Below, in pieces: positions 37,946-46,189 of a stretch of DNA of 64,000 nucleotides. The position numbers were made by a program, and so were the translations under genes. Source of the DNA: Candidatus Desulfobacillus denitrificans (GTDB lineage Bacteria > Pseudomonadota > Gammaproteobacteria > Burkholderiales > Rhodocyclaceae). Location: NCBI GenBank assembly GCA_017347485.1, contig AP021857.1:2585390-2649389 (forward strand). Direction: 5' to 3'. The notes beneath the pieces were generated by a model. That model was not told the origin of the DNA. It saw only the letters and a list, made by a program, of their open reading frames with translations, and ran no database searches. How positions within the stretch are numbered: the first letter of the stretch is position 1; each line of letters opens with the position of its first letter.

Positions 37946-39130
37946 ATGAGTGCCCCCGCCAAGCCTTGGCTGTTGGTTGGCGTGACGGTGCGCGCCCTGG
38001 CGCAGGCCGCCGCGCACGCGGGATTCGCGCCCTGCGCCATCGACGGCTTCGCCGACCGCGACACGCTCGCCGCCTGCGACGGCCGCGCGCTGCGGCTGCC
38101 GATGCAGGGCCTGTCGCCGGATTGGCGCCGGCTCGGCGACACCATCCGCGAGATGCGCCGCCGCCATGCGCCGCGCGGCTTCGCCGGCGCCGTTCTCGGC
38201 GGCGGGCTGGAGGCCTGCCCGGAACTGCTCGACATCGTCGGCGCGCACGCGCCGCTCGCCAACGCCGACAAGGCGGCCGTGCTCGCGGCGGCCGTCCCGG
38301 CGCGCTGGTTCGCCCTGCTCGACGAGATCGGCGCGCCGCATCCGAAAGTCAGTCTGCACGAAACGGCGCCGGGCCCCGGCTGGCTGCTCAAGCGCGCCGG
38401 CGGCACGGGTGGCCAGCAGGTGCGGCCGTGGCGTCCCGGCATGGCCTGCGAAACGGGCGATTATTTTCAGCGGGTGGCACGGGGCCGGCCGGCCTCCGCG
38501 CTGTTCCTCGCCGCCAACGGCGAAGCGCGCATCGTCGGCTGGCAGCGCCTGCTGCTCGCGCCCACGCCCGAGCTGCCCTTCCGCTACGGCGGCGTGGTCT
38601 GCGACGATGCCCTGCCGACGCGTGCCCAGGCGCGCATCGCCGCCGCCGTCGACGCGCTGGCGCGGCGCCTGCCGCTGCGCGGCCTGGCCGGGCTGGATTT
38701 CCTGGTCGACGGCGAGGCGGTGCAGGTGCTCGAGCTCAATCCGCGCCCGACCGCCAGCCTCGCCCTCTACCCTTCGCTGAATCCATTCTTCCTGCACCTC
38801 GAGGCCTGCGCCGGCCGCCTGCCCGACGCGCCGCTGCTGACCGGCTGGCGCCCCTGCGGCGAGGCGGTGCTGTATGCCGAGGCGCCGCTGTGCATTCCGG
38901 CCGACCATCGCTGGCCGCCCAACTGCGCCGACCTGCCCGCCGACGATGCGAATTTCTCGCCTGGCGAGCCCATCTGCAGCGTGCGCGCCTCGGCCGCTTC
39001 GACGCGCGGCCTGGTGGCGCGCCTCGGCCTGCGCCTGCGGCGGCTTTCTTCCACTCTGGAAAAACGACATGAACACGACTCCGAGCGTGAACGCGCTGGC
39101 GGCGCCGCTGGCCGACTCGCTGTGTGCTGA
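37946..39130 (+). CDS. ATP-grasp protein of the H4MPT cluster
   Basis: This protein of about 394 residues has an ATP-grasp fold with LLKRAGGTGGQQVRPW as the Gly-rich loop and FLVDGEAVQVLELNPRPTAS as the metal-binding ELNPR motif. It belongs to the unassigned ATP-grasp genes conserved in bacterial H4MPT clusters, probably forming an amide in cofactor synthesis. The C-terminal 20 codons overlap mch by 62 bp. It contains motif copy 6, encoding KVSLHETAP. Confidence 0.78.
   Translation: MSAPAKPWLLVGVTVRALAQAAAHAGFAPCAIDGFADRDTLAACDGRALRLPMQGLSPDWRRLGDTIREMRRRHAPRGFAGAVLGGGLEACPELLDIVGAHAPLANADKAAVLAAAVPARWFALLDEIGAPHPKVSLHETAPGPGWLLKRAGGTGGQQVRPWRPGMACETGDYFQRVARGRPASALFLAANGEARIVGWQRLLLAPTPELPFRYGGVVCDDALPTRAQARIAAAVDALARRLPLRGLAGLDFLVDGEAVQVLELNPRPTASLALYPSLNPFFLHLEACAGRLPDAPLLTGWRPCGEAVLYAEAPLCIPADHRWPPNCADLPADDANFSPGEPICSVRASAASTRGLVARLGLRLRRLSSTLEKRHEHDSERERAGGAAGRLAVC
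38345..38368 (+). repeat. Bipartite motif copy 6
   Basis: Exact match with N8 = TGCACGAA, inside the ATP-grasp gene; it encodes K-V-S-L-H-E-T-A. Confidence 0.9.
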
Positions 39131-40037
39131 CGCCGAGCGCCTGCGCCTGAAGGTGAGCGGCGGCGGCGATGCGCCGCGCGTCGTCGATGCCGGCATCGCC
39201 TGCGCCGGCGGCATCGAGGCCGGCCGCCGCATCGCCGAGATCTGCCTGGGCGGGCTCGGCCGCGTGCGCGTCGCCGCGGGCGGCGACGCCTGGCCGCTGG
39301 CGCTGGCGGTGACGAGCTCGCAACCCGCGCTCGCCTGCCTCGCCAGCCAGTACGCCGGCTGGAGCCTCGCCCACGGCGAGGGCAAGCAGGCCTGGTTCAG
39401 CCTCGGCTCCGGCCCGGTGCGCGCGCTGGCGCGCAAGGAAGAACTCTTCGCCGAGCTGGGCTACGCCGACCGCCACGACCGCAGCGTGCTGGTGCTGGAG
39501 ACCGACCAGCCGCCGCCGCCGGCCGTCGTCGGCAAGGTGCTCGGCGACGCCGGCCTGGCGCCCGGCGGGCTCACCATCGTGCTGACGCCGACCGCCTCGC
39601 TCGCCGGCACCACGCAGGTGGTGGCGCGCGTGCTGGAAGTCGCCCTGCACAAGGCGCACGCGCTGGGCTTCGACCCGCGCGCCGTCGTCGACGGCATCGG
39701 CTGCGCGCCGCTGCCGACGCCGGGCCGGGATTTCCTCACCGCCATGGCGCGCACCAACGACGCCATCCTCTATGGCGGCGCCGTGCAGCTGATGGTCGAC
39801 TGCGACGACGACGCCGCCGAGGAGCTCTGCCGGCGCCTGCCCGCCTCCTGCTCGCCCGACTACGGCCGCTCCTTCGGCGAGCTGTTCAAGGCCGCCGGCC
39901 ACGACTTCTACAAGCTCGACCCGATGCTCTTCGCCCCGGCGCGCGCCGTCGTCGGCAACCTGCGCAGCGGGCGCAGCTTCTCCGCCGGCGCGGTGGACCG
40001 CGAGCGGCTGCTGGGCTTCTGGCTGGGGCAAGCGTGA
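39069..40037 (+). CDS. mch: Methenyl-H4MPT cyclohydrolase
   Basis: This 322-residue enzyme hydrolyses methenyl-H4MPT to formyl-H4MPT. Conserved stretches are VNALAAPLADSL, GIACAGGIEAGRRIAEICLGGLG, GYADRHDRSVLVLE, GIGCAPLPTPGRDFLTAMARTNDAILYGG and the C-terminal SFGELFKAAGHDFYKLDPMLFAPA. ATG 39069 lies inside the end of the ATP-grasp gene. Confidence 0.96.
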   Translation: MNTTPSVNALAAPLADSLCADAERLRLKVSGGGDAPRVVDAGIACAGGIEAGRRIAEICLGGLGRVRVAAGGDAWPLALAVTSSQPALACLASQYAGWSLAHGEGKQAWFSLGSGPVRALARKEELFAELGYADRHDRSVLVLETDQPPPPAVVGKVLGDAGLAPGGLTIVLTPTASLAGTTQVVARVLEVALHKAHALGFDPRAVVDGIGCAPLPTPGRDFLTAMARTNDAILYGGAVQLMVDCDDDAAEELCRRLPASCSPDYGRSFGELFKAAGHDFYKLDPMLFAPARAVVGNLRSGRSFSAGAVDRERLLGFWLGQA

Positions 40038-40039
40038 GC

Positions 40040-40144
40040 GCCGCCCGCCGGGCCGCCCCAAGGGCGGCGCAGCCAACAAATTGGAGCGGCGCAGCCGCGA
40101 ACAACCGTCACCCCCTTCCCCGGGAAGGGGGCGGGGGGAAGGTC
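40040..40144 (-). repeat. REP-like palindromic element, class A, copy 3
   Basis: Reverse-oriented copy with core CCCCCTTCCC-C-GGGAAGGGGG (40111-40131), an internal GCGGCGCAGCCGC dyad, and the conserved end GGGCCGCCCCAAG. It fills the gap between mch and the RimK-like gene. Confidence 0.85.
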
Positions 40145-40146
40145 TT

Positions 40147-41061
40147 GTGATCGCCCTCATCACCGACGAACCCCACGCCTGGCACACGCGCGAACTGAAG
40201 CGCGCCTTCCTCGCGCGCGGCCGCGCCTGCCGCACGGTCGACCTGCGCCAGTGCCGCATCGACCTCGCCCAGCGCCCGCACGGCCTGTTCCTGCCCGGCT
40301 TCGCGCGCGCGCTGCCGGCGGCGGCCTTCGTGCGCGGCGTGCCGGGCGGCACGCTGGAGCAGGTGGTGCTGCGCCTGGACATCCTGCACGCCCTGCGCGA
40401 GCTCGGCGTGCCGGTGTACAACGACGCGCGCGCCATCGAGAAAAGCGTCGACAAGGCGATGACCAGCTTCCTGCTGCACCGCGCCGCCGTGCCGACGCCG
40501 CTGACTTTCGCCGCCGAGGACGCCGCCGGCGCCGGCCGCTTCGTCATGCGCGAGCTGGCCGCAGGGCACAAGCTGGTCTCCAAGCCGCTGTTCGGCTCGC
40601 AGGGCAAGGGGCTGGCGCGCATCGACGCCGTGCCCGCGGCAGCGCCGCTCGCGGACGGCGTGGCCTACCTGCAGCGCTGGCTGCCGCCGCGCGGCAGGCT
40701 GTTCCAGGACTGGCGCGTGCTCGTCGCCGGCGGACGCGCGCTGGCCGGCATGCGGCGCGAGAGCCGGCACTGGATCACCAATGTCGCGCGCGGCGGCAAG
40801 CCGCGGCCGGTCGACCTCGCCGGCGCCGAACACGCCGACCTGGCGCGCTGGGCGGTGGCGGCGGCGCGCGCGCTGGGCATGGACTACGCCGGCGTCGACC
40901 TGATGCGCGACGCCGACGGCCGCGCCTGCGTCATCGAGGTGAACGGCGTGCCGGCCTGGCGCGGCCTGCAGCGCGTCACCGACCTCGACATCGCCGGTGC
41001 GCTCGCCGAGGACCTCATCGGCCGCAGGATGGCGCCGGACAGGATCTCCGCGCATGGCTGA
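40147..41061 (+). CDS. RimK-like ATP-grasp ligase, MptN-like
   Basis: This 304-residue ATP-grasp ligase resembles tetrahydromethanopterin:alpha-L-glutamate ligase and RimK (VYNDARAIEKSVDKAMTSFLL, VSKPLFGSQGKGLARID, GVDLMRDADGRACVIEVNGVPAW). It may add glutamate to the methanopterin tail. It starts at GTG 40147, directly after the repeat element. Its end overlaps the CitG-like gene by 8 bp. Confidence 0.8.
   Translation: MIALITDEPHAWHTRELKRAFLARGRACRTVDLRQCRIDLAQRPHGLFLPGFARALPAAAFVRGVPGGTLEQVVLRLDILHALRELGVPVYNDARAIEKSVDKAMTSFLLHRAAVPTPLTFAAEDAAGAGRFVMRELAAGHKLVSKPLFGSQGKGLARIDAVPAAAPLADGVAYLQRWLPPRGRLFQDWRVLVAGGRALAGMRRESRHWITNVARGGKPRPVDLAGAEHADLARWAVAAARALGMDYAGVDLMRDADGRACVIEVNGVPAWRGLQRVTDLDIAGALAEDLIGRRMAPDRISAHG
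40485..40508 (-). repeat. Near copy of the bipartite motif
   Basis: Reads AAAGTCAGCG-N8-ACGGCG on the minus strand, with the ACGGCG half perfect and two changes at the end of the first half. It encodes A-V-P-T-P-L-T-F in the RimK-like gene, the same frame and pattern as copies 2, 3 and 5. Confidence 0.65.
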
Positions 41062-41905
41062 AGCCGCCATCGGCGCCGCCTTCCTCGCCGCCTGCAGGCT
41101 GGACGTGGCGGCGCTCAAGCCGGGCAACGTGCACCATTACGCCGACGGCCACGGCATGCGCGCCGAGGATTTCGTCGCCAGCGCCGAGGCCGCCGCGCCG
41201 GCGCTGTGCCGCGACGGCCGTCCGCTCGGCCGGCGCCTGCTCGACGCCGTGACGGCGACGCGGCAAGCCGTCGGCTGCAACACCAACCTCGGCATCCTCC
41301 TGCTCTGCGCGCCGCTGGCGCTGGCGGCCGAGCGCGCTTGCGGCGACAGCCTGGAGCGGGCCGTCGTCGAGGTGCTCGCCGGGCTCGACGCGGAGGATGC
41401 CGCGCTCGCCTATCGCGCCATCGCCCTGGCGAATCCCGGCGGACTGGGCGAGGCCGGCGAGCACGACGTGCGCCGGCCGCCGCGCCTCGGCCTCGTCGAG
41501 GCGATGGCGCTGGCCGCGCCGCGCGACCGCATCGCCCGGCTCTACGCCGACGACTTCGCCGACCTGTTCGGCTTCGCCCTGCCCCTGCTGCGGAATCGCC
41601 TCGAGGCCGGCGACGACATCGAGACGGCGACGACGATGCTCTACCTCGCCCTCCTGGCGCGCTGGCCGGACAGCCACCTGTTGCGCAAGTTCGGTGACAG
41701 CGCGGCACAGACTGTAACCCGCGAAGCGGCCGATCTGCGCATCAGGCTGCGCGCCGAGCCGGTCGCGGCAAACCGCCACGCGCTGCTGCTCGACTGGGAC
41801 AAGCGCCTGAAACAACAGGGATTCAACCCCGGCACCAGCGCCGACCTGACGGTCGCGACGCTGTTCGCCCACGGCCTGATGCAGATGCAGGAGGTCCTGG
41901 CGTGA
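41054..41905 (+). CDS. CitG-like (triphosphoribosyl-dephospho-CoA synthase family) protein
   Basis: This 283-residue protein of the CitG/MdcB fold (KPGNVHHYADGHGM, VGCNTNLGILLLCAPL, ANPGGLGEAGEHDV) is a standard member of bacterial H4MPT clusters. A role in cofactor assembly is inferred; the reaction is not known. ATG 41054 overlaps the previous stop. Confidence 0.82.
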   Translation: MAEAAIGAAFLAACRLDVAALKPGNVHHYADGHGMRAEDFVASAEAAAPALCRDGRPLGRRLLDAVTATRQAVGCNTNLGILLLCAPLALAAERACGDSLERAVVEVLAGLDAEDAALAYRAIALANPGGLGEAGEHDVRRPPRLGLVEAMALAAPRDRIARLYADDFADLFGFALPLLRNRLEAGDDIETATTMLYLALLARWPDSHLLRKFGDSAAQTVTREAADLRIRLRAEPVAANRHALLLDWDKRLKQQGFNPGTSADLTVATLFAHGLMQMQEVLA

Positions 41906-41971
41906 TTCCTGCGAATGGATCGCCGGCGGCATCGCGCCGCGCAGTTCCATCAACCCATACCGGAGAACACA

Positions 41972-42484
41972 ATGGCAAAGATCAATCGCGTCATGGTTGG
42001 CGAATCCCTGGTCGGCGACGGCAACGAGATCGCCCACATCGACCTCATCCTGGGCCCGCGCGGCTCGGCGGCGGAAACCGCCTTCTGCAACTGCCTCACC
42101 AACAACAAGGACGGCTTCACCGCCCTGCTGGCGGTGGTGGCGCCGAACCTGATGTGCAAGCCGAACACCGTGATGTTCAACAAGGTCACCATCAAGGGCG
42201 CCAAGCAGGCGGTGCAGATGTTCGGCCCGGCGCAGCGCGCGGTGGCGATGGCGGTGGCCGACTCGGTCGAGGACGGCACCATCCCCGCCGCCGAGGCCGA
42301 CGACATCTTCATCTCGGTCGGCGTGTTCATCCACTGGCAGGCCGAGGACGACGCCAAGATCCAGGACTTCAACTACCGCGCCACGCGCGAGGCGATCAGC
42401 CGCGCCGTCGCCGGCGAGCCGAAGGCCGCCGAGGTGGTCGCCAAGAAGCGCACCTCGCCCCATCCCTTCGCGGCGAAGGTCTGA
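41972..42484 (+). CDS. fae: Formaldehyde-activating enzyme
   Basis: This 170-residue enzyme condenses formaldehyde with H4MPT to give methylene-H4MPT. The conserved regions are [44 protein letters not shown], and KHPF-like C-terminus (SPHPFAAKV). ATG 41972 has a GGAGA ribosome site. It is placed inside the cofactor operon. Confidence 0.97.
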   Translation: MAKINRVMVGESLVGDGNEIAHIDLILGPRGSAAETAFCNCLTNNKDGFTALLAVVAPNLMCKPNTVMFNKVTIKGAKQAVQMFGPAQRAVAMAVADSVEDGTIPAAEADDIFISVGVFIHWQAEDDAKIQDFNYRATREAISRAVAGEPKAAEVVAKKRTSPHPFAAKV

Positions 42485-42514
42485 GGCCAGCCGCCCCGCT
42501 CCCCGACGACCGCT

Positions 42515-42554
42515 CCCTCTCCCCGCCCGCGGGGAGAGGGCCGGGGTGAGGGGC
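42515..42554 (+). repeat. REP-like palindromic element, class B, copy 1
   Basis: CCCTCTCCCC-N6-GGGGAGAGGG (42515-42540) forms a 10-bp stem, followed by CCGGGGTGAGGG. It lies between fae and the HisA-like gene. The same element occurs at 49526-49563 in the opposite direction. Confidence 0.85.
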
Positions 42555-43295
42555 ATGCACATTCTCCCGGTCATCGATCTTCTCGACGGCCAGGTGGTGC
42601 GCGCCGTGGCGGGCGAGCGCGCGCGCTACCGGCCGGTGCGCTCGCGCCTCGCCGGCGATGCCGACCCGGTCGCCGTCGCCGCCGCCCTGCTCGAGCTGGC
42701 GCCCTTCGCCGCCGTGTATGTCGCCGACCTCGACGCCATCGCCGGCGATGGCAGTCCGCGCAACCTCGACTCCCTGCAACGCCTCGGCGCCGTGCTCGGC
42801 CGCCGCGGCGTGGGCGAGCTGTGGCTCGACGCCGGTCGCGCGGCGTGGACCGGCGAGCTTGCCGCGCGGCTCGCCGCACGCGGCGTCGCGCTCGTCCCGG
42901 TGACCGGCTCGGAGAGCCTCGCCGCCGGCGAGCAGCCCTCCGTTCCGTCCGCAGGCATCCTTTCCCTCGACCACCGCGCCGGCAGCTTCATCGGCCCGCC
43001 CGGCCTCGAACTCGACGCGCGGCGCTGGCCGCGCCGCGTGCTGGCGATGGAACTCGCCGGCGTCGGCATGCGGCGCGGCCCGCCGCGGGAACTCCTCGCC
43101 GCGCTGCGCGGCCGCGCGCGCGAAGCCGGCCGCGACGACATCGCGCTCTATGCCGGCGGCGGCGTGCGCGACGCCGCCGACCTCGCCCGGCTCGAAGCCG
43201 ACGGCGTCGCCGGCGCCCTCGTCGCCACCGCGCTGCACGACGGCAGCCTCGACGCCGCCGCGCTGCGCCCCTTCTTCGCCGGGGCCGCCGCATGA
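42555..43295 (+). CDS. HisA/HisF-related TIM-barrel protein of the C1 cluster
   Basis: This 246-residue protein resembles ProFAR isomerase (HPVIDLLDGQVVRAVAGERARYRPV, VYVADLDAIAGDG, YAGGGVRDAADLARLEADG) but lacks the histidine operon context. Such HisA-like genes are standard in H4MPT/MFR clusters. Its reaction is unknown. ATG 42555 starts right after the repeat element; ATGA overlap with the next gene. Confidence 0.85.
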   Translation: MHILPVIDLLDGQVVRAVAGERARYRPVRSRLAGDADPVAVAAALLELAPFAAVYVADLDAIAGDGSPRNLDSLQRLGAVLGRRGVGELWLDAGRAAWTGELAARLAARGVALVPVTGSESLAAGEQPSVPSAGILSLDHRAGSFIGPPGLELDARRWPRRVLAMELAGVGMRRGPPRELLAALRGRAREAGRDDIALYAGGGVRDAADLARLEADGVAGALVATALHDGSLDAAALRPFFAGAAA

Positions 43296-44230
43296 TGCGC
43301 GTGCTGGTGCATGAATACGCCAGCGGCAGCGGCGCCGCCCTGCCGGCCTCCATCGTCGCCGAAGGCTGCGCCATGCGCGACGCGCTGTGCGCCGACCTCG
43401 CCGCCGTGCCGGCGCTGGCCCTGCTCGCCAGCGCCGCGCCCGGCCTGCCGCCGCCGCCCTGCGGCGAGCGCGTGACGCCGCGCGACGGCGAGCGCGACAC
43501 GGATTTCCTGCTGCGCGCCGCGCGCCTGGCCGACGCCGTCTGGCTCGTCGCGCCGGAATCCGCCGGCATCGCCCTCGCCCACGTGCGCGCGCTGGAGCAG
43601 GCCGGCATCGCCCTGCTCGGCTGCGCGGGCGAAGCGGTCGAACTGGCCTCGAGCAAGTCGCGCACGCTGGCGCGGCTGGCCGAGGCCGGCATCGCCACCG
43701 TGCCGACCTGGCCGCTGGCGCAGGCGCCGCTGGAACGCCACCCCGCCTGGGCCGTCAAGCCCGACCGCGGCTGCGGCTGCGAGGAAGGGTACCGCCTGAG
43801 CGCCGCGCAGGCGGCGGCCCGGCGCGGCAGCGAAGCCGCGGCGGAGCGCATCGCCCAGCCCTGGCTGCCGGGGCTGGCCATGAGCCTGTCGCTGCGCGTC
43901 GCCGGCAGCGAGGCCGAACTGCTTTCCATCAACCGCCAGCACATCGCCGTCGCCGCCGACGGCGCGCTCTCGCTGCTGGGGCTGAGGCAGGGCCTCGCGC
44001 TGCCGCCGCAGGCCGACGCCGCGTCGCTGGCGCGGCGCATCGTGCAAGCCATCCCCGGCCTGCGCGGCTTCGTCGGCGTGGATTTCGTCCTCGGCGTCGA
44101 CGGCCGCATCACGGTGCTCGAAGTCAATCCGCGCCTGACCAGCGCCTACGTCGGCCTCTCGGCGCGCCTTAACCGCAACCTCGCGGCGGAAATCCTGGCG
44201 GATTTTCTGGAAGCGGCCTGCCATGCCTGA
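43292..44230 (+). CDS. ATP-grasp protein, MfnD-like (tyramine/tyrosine-glutamate ligase family)
   Basis: This 312-residue ATP-grasp enzyme (VHEYASGSGAALPASIVAEGCAMRDAL, AVKPDRGCGCEEGY, FVGVDFVLGVDGRITVLEVNPRLTSAYVGL) belongs to the COG1821 group that includes MfnD, which adds glutamate to tyramine in methanofuran synthesis. Substrate is inferred from family and neighbours. It overlaps both neighbours (ATGA; 8 bp). Confidence 0.82.
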   Translation: MMRVLVHEYASGSGAALPASIVAEGCAMRDALCADLAAVPALALLASAAPGLPPPPCGERVTPRDGERDTDFLLRAARLADAVWLVAPESAGIALAHVRALEQAGIALLGCAGEAVELASSKSRTLARLAEAGIATVPTWPLAQAPLERHPAWAVKPDRGCGCEEGYRLSAAQAAARRGSEAAAERIAQPWLPGLAMSLSLRVAGSEAELLSINRQHIAVAADGALSLLGLRQGLALPPQADAASLARRIVQAIPGLRGFVGVDFVLGVDGRITVLEVNPRLTSAYVGLSARLNRNLAAEILADFLEAACHA

Positions 44231-45281
44231 CGCGGTCGGCTGGGACATCGGCGGCGCCCACCTCAAGGCGGCGCGCTGCGCCGGCGGACGGCTGGAGAGC
44301 GTGCGCCAGCTGCCGACGCCGCTGTGGCTGGGCCTGCAGCACCTCGACGAGGCCGCGGCCGCCGTGCTCGACACCCTGCCGGCAGCGCCGGTGCTGCACG
44401 CCGTCACCATGACGGGCGAGCTGGCCGATCTTTTCCCCGACCGCCACCGCGGCGTGTGCGGCATCGCCGACGCCTTCGCCGCGCAGCTGGCGCGGCGGCG
44501 CCCGCGCGACGGCCTGCGCTTCTTCGCCGGCGACGCCGGCCTGCTGCCGCACGCCGAGGTCGCCGCCGCCAGCCGCGCCATCGCCTCGGCCAACTGGCTC
44601 GCCAGCGCCGCCTGGTGCGCCGCCGCGCTCGGCGACGGCGTGCTGGTCGACCTCGGCAGCACCACCACCGACATCGTGCCCTTCGCCGGCGGGCGCATTT
44701 GCGCCATCGGCGCGAGCGACGCCGAGCGGCTCGAATCGGGCGAGCTGGTCTATCTCGGCGTGCTGCGCACGCCGCTGATGGCGCTGGCGCAGCGCGTGCC
44801 CTTCGGCGGACTGCTGCGCCGGCCGATGAACGAATACTTCGCCACCACCGCCGACGTCATGCGCCTGTGCGGCGAGATCGACGAGGCGACCGACATGCTG
44901 CCCGCCGCCGACCAGGGCGAGAAAAGCCTGGAAGCCAGCGCGCGCCGCCTGCTGCGCATGGTGGCCGAGGACCTGCCCGAGGCGGGGCTCGATCGCGCGC
45001 GCGAACTCGCGCGCTGGTACCGCGCGCGCCTCGTCGACGAACTGCACGGTTCGCTTGACGAAGTCCTGCAGCGCGGCGCCGTGCCGCCGCGCGCGCCGCT
45101 GGTCGCCGCCGGCATCGGCGCGCCGCTGGTCGAAGAACTCGCCGCGCGCGCGCGCCGCCCGCTGCTGCGCTGGGAAGACCTGCCCGGCATGGAAGCCGCC
45201 ACGGCCGAAGCACGCGCCTGGTCGGCGCGCTGCGCCCCCGCCGTCGCCGTGGCGCGGCTCGCCGCGGAGTGCGACGCTTGA
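44223..45281 (+). CDS. MfnF-like protein (H4MPT-linked C1 transfer, sugar-kinase fold)
   Basis: This 352-residue ASKHA-fold protein (DAVGWDIGGAHLKAAR, VLVDLGSTTTDIVPFAGG) matches the conserved H4MPT-linked family related to MfnF, which couples the aminomethylfuran phosphate to the glutamyl-tyramine part of methanofuran. It lies between mfnD-like and mfnE-like genes, as expected. Confidence 0.85.
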   Translation: MPDAVGWDIGGAHLKAARCAGGRLESVRQLPTPLWLGLQHLDEAAAAVLDTLPAAPVLHAVTMTGELADLFPDRHRGVCGIADAFAAQLARRRPRDGLRFFAGDAGLLPHAEVAAASRAIASANWLASAAWCAAALGDGVLVDLGSTTTDIVPFAGGRICAIGASDAERLESGELVYLGVLRTPLMALAQRVPFGGLLRRPMNEYFATTADVMRLCGEIDEATDMLPAADQGEKSLEASARRLLRMVAEDLPEAGLDRARELARWYRARLVDELHGSLDEVLQRGAVPPRAPLVAAGIGAPLVEELAARARRPLLRWEDLPGMEAATAEARAWSARCAPAVAVARLAAECDA

Positions 45282-45919
45282 CGCCGCCCACCGTCGTCAA
45301 GCTCGGCGGCAGCCTCGCCGCCGCCGCGCAGCTGCCGCGCCTGCTGGACGAACTCGCGGATCAGTCGAGCCTCGTCATCGCCCCCGGCGGCGGCCCTTTC
45401 GCCGACGCCGTGCGCCGCGCCCAGAAAGAGCGCGGCTTCGACGACGCCGCCGCGCACGACATGGCGCTCCTCGCCATGGCCCAGTTCGGAAGAATGCTCG
45501 CCGCGCAAGCCGGCTTCCGCACCGCCCGGGGCGCCGGGCGCATCGCCGCCGCGCTCGCGCGCGACCCCTCTCACCCGCCGCTCGTCTGGCTGCCCGACCC
45601 CGCCGTCGACGCACCCGGCGTCGAGCGCTCCTGGCGCATCACCGGCGACTCGCTCGCCCTCTGGCTCGCCCACCGCCTCGGCGCCCGCCGCCTCGTCCTG
45701 CTCAAATCCTGCCCGATCCCGACGGCGGACCTTCAAACGCTGGCGGCGGCGGGAATCGTCGACGAGGTTTTTCCGGAGATGGCGCGGGGGTATGCGAATG
45801 TCCGTGTCAGCTTGATCGACGCGACACGGACGACAGACCTACTGGATGAACTAAACGGATGCGACGGGCCGATGTCGACGACTCAGGAACACATGCGAAG
45901 CCTGAGTGTCGCTTCCTGA
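45269..45919 (+). CDS. MfnE-like amino-acid-kinase-fold protein
   Basis: This protein of about 216 residues has the amino-acid-kinase fold (VVKLGGSLAAAAQLPRLL, LVIAPGGGPFADAVR, SWRITGDSLALWLAHRLGARRLVLLKS) of COG2054, which includes MfnE, the kinase acting on aminomethylfuranmethyl phosphate. GTG 45269 is used; a TTG at 45278 overlapping the upstream TGA is an alternative. It is the last gene of the plus-strand C1 operon. Confidence 0.82.
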   Translation: MRRLTPPTVVKLGGSLAAAAQLPRLLDELADQSSLVIAPGGGPFADAVRRAQKERGFDDAAAHDMALLAMAQFGRMLAAQAGFRTARGAGRIAAALARDPSHPPLVWLPDPAVDAPGVERSWRITGDSLALWLAHRLGARRLVLLKSCPIPTADLQTLAAAGIVDEVFPEMARGYANVRVSLIDATRTTDLLDELNGCDGPMSTTQEHMRSLSVAS

Positions 45920-46189
45920 AATCGCTGTCTTCACGTTTCCGGGTCGCGGGCAACGTAGCTGGAAAAGTCAGTCTATGTGATACGGCGAGGTGGCAGGTCT
46001 AAGGAAGCTATCGACCCGAATGAGACCCTGACTGTCGTCAGGGCCAAATCCCGCGGATCTGCCAAAGCAGCCCTTAAGGTACCCGGCAGCAATGTGAAAA
46101 ATTACAGTCGCTGACGGCACTTAACGACTGAACATCCAATGGGGGCCACTTCCAGCCCTGCTCCTACCCGCACTGCCTGGATGTGCCTC
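45920..46189. other. Junction between C1 operon and restriction-modification insertion
   Basis: About 270 bp without a gene. It holds motif copy 7 and a perfect stem-loop, CCCTGAC-TGTC-GTCAGGG (46027-46044). Base composition falls to a more AT-rich level from here into the hsd genes. No promoter or ORF is recognised. Confidence 0.5.
45964..45987 (+). repeat. Bipartite motif copy 7
   Basis: Exact match with N8 = TATGTGAT, intergenic, 45 bp after the mfnE-like stop. It marks the left side of the restriction-modification insertion. Confidence 0.9.
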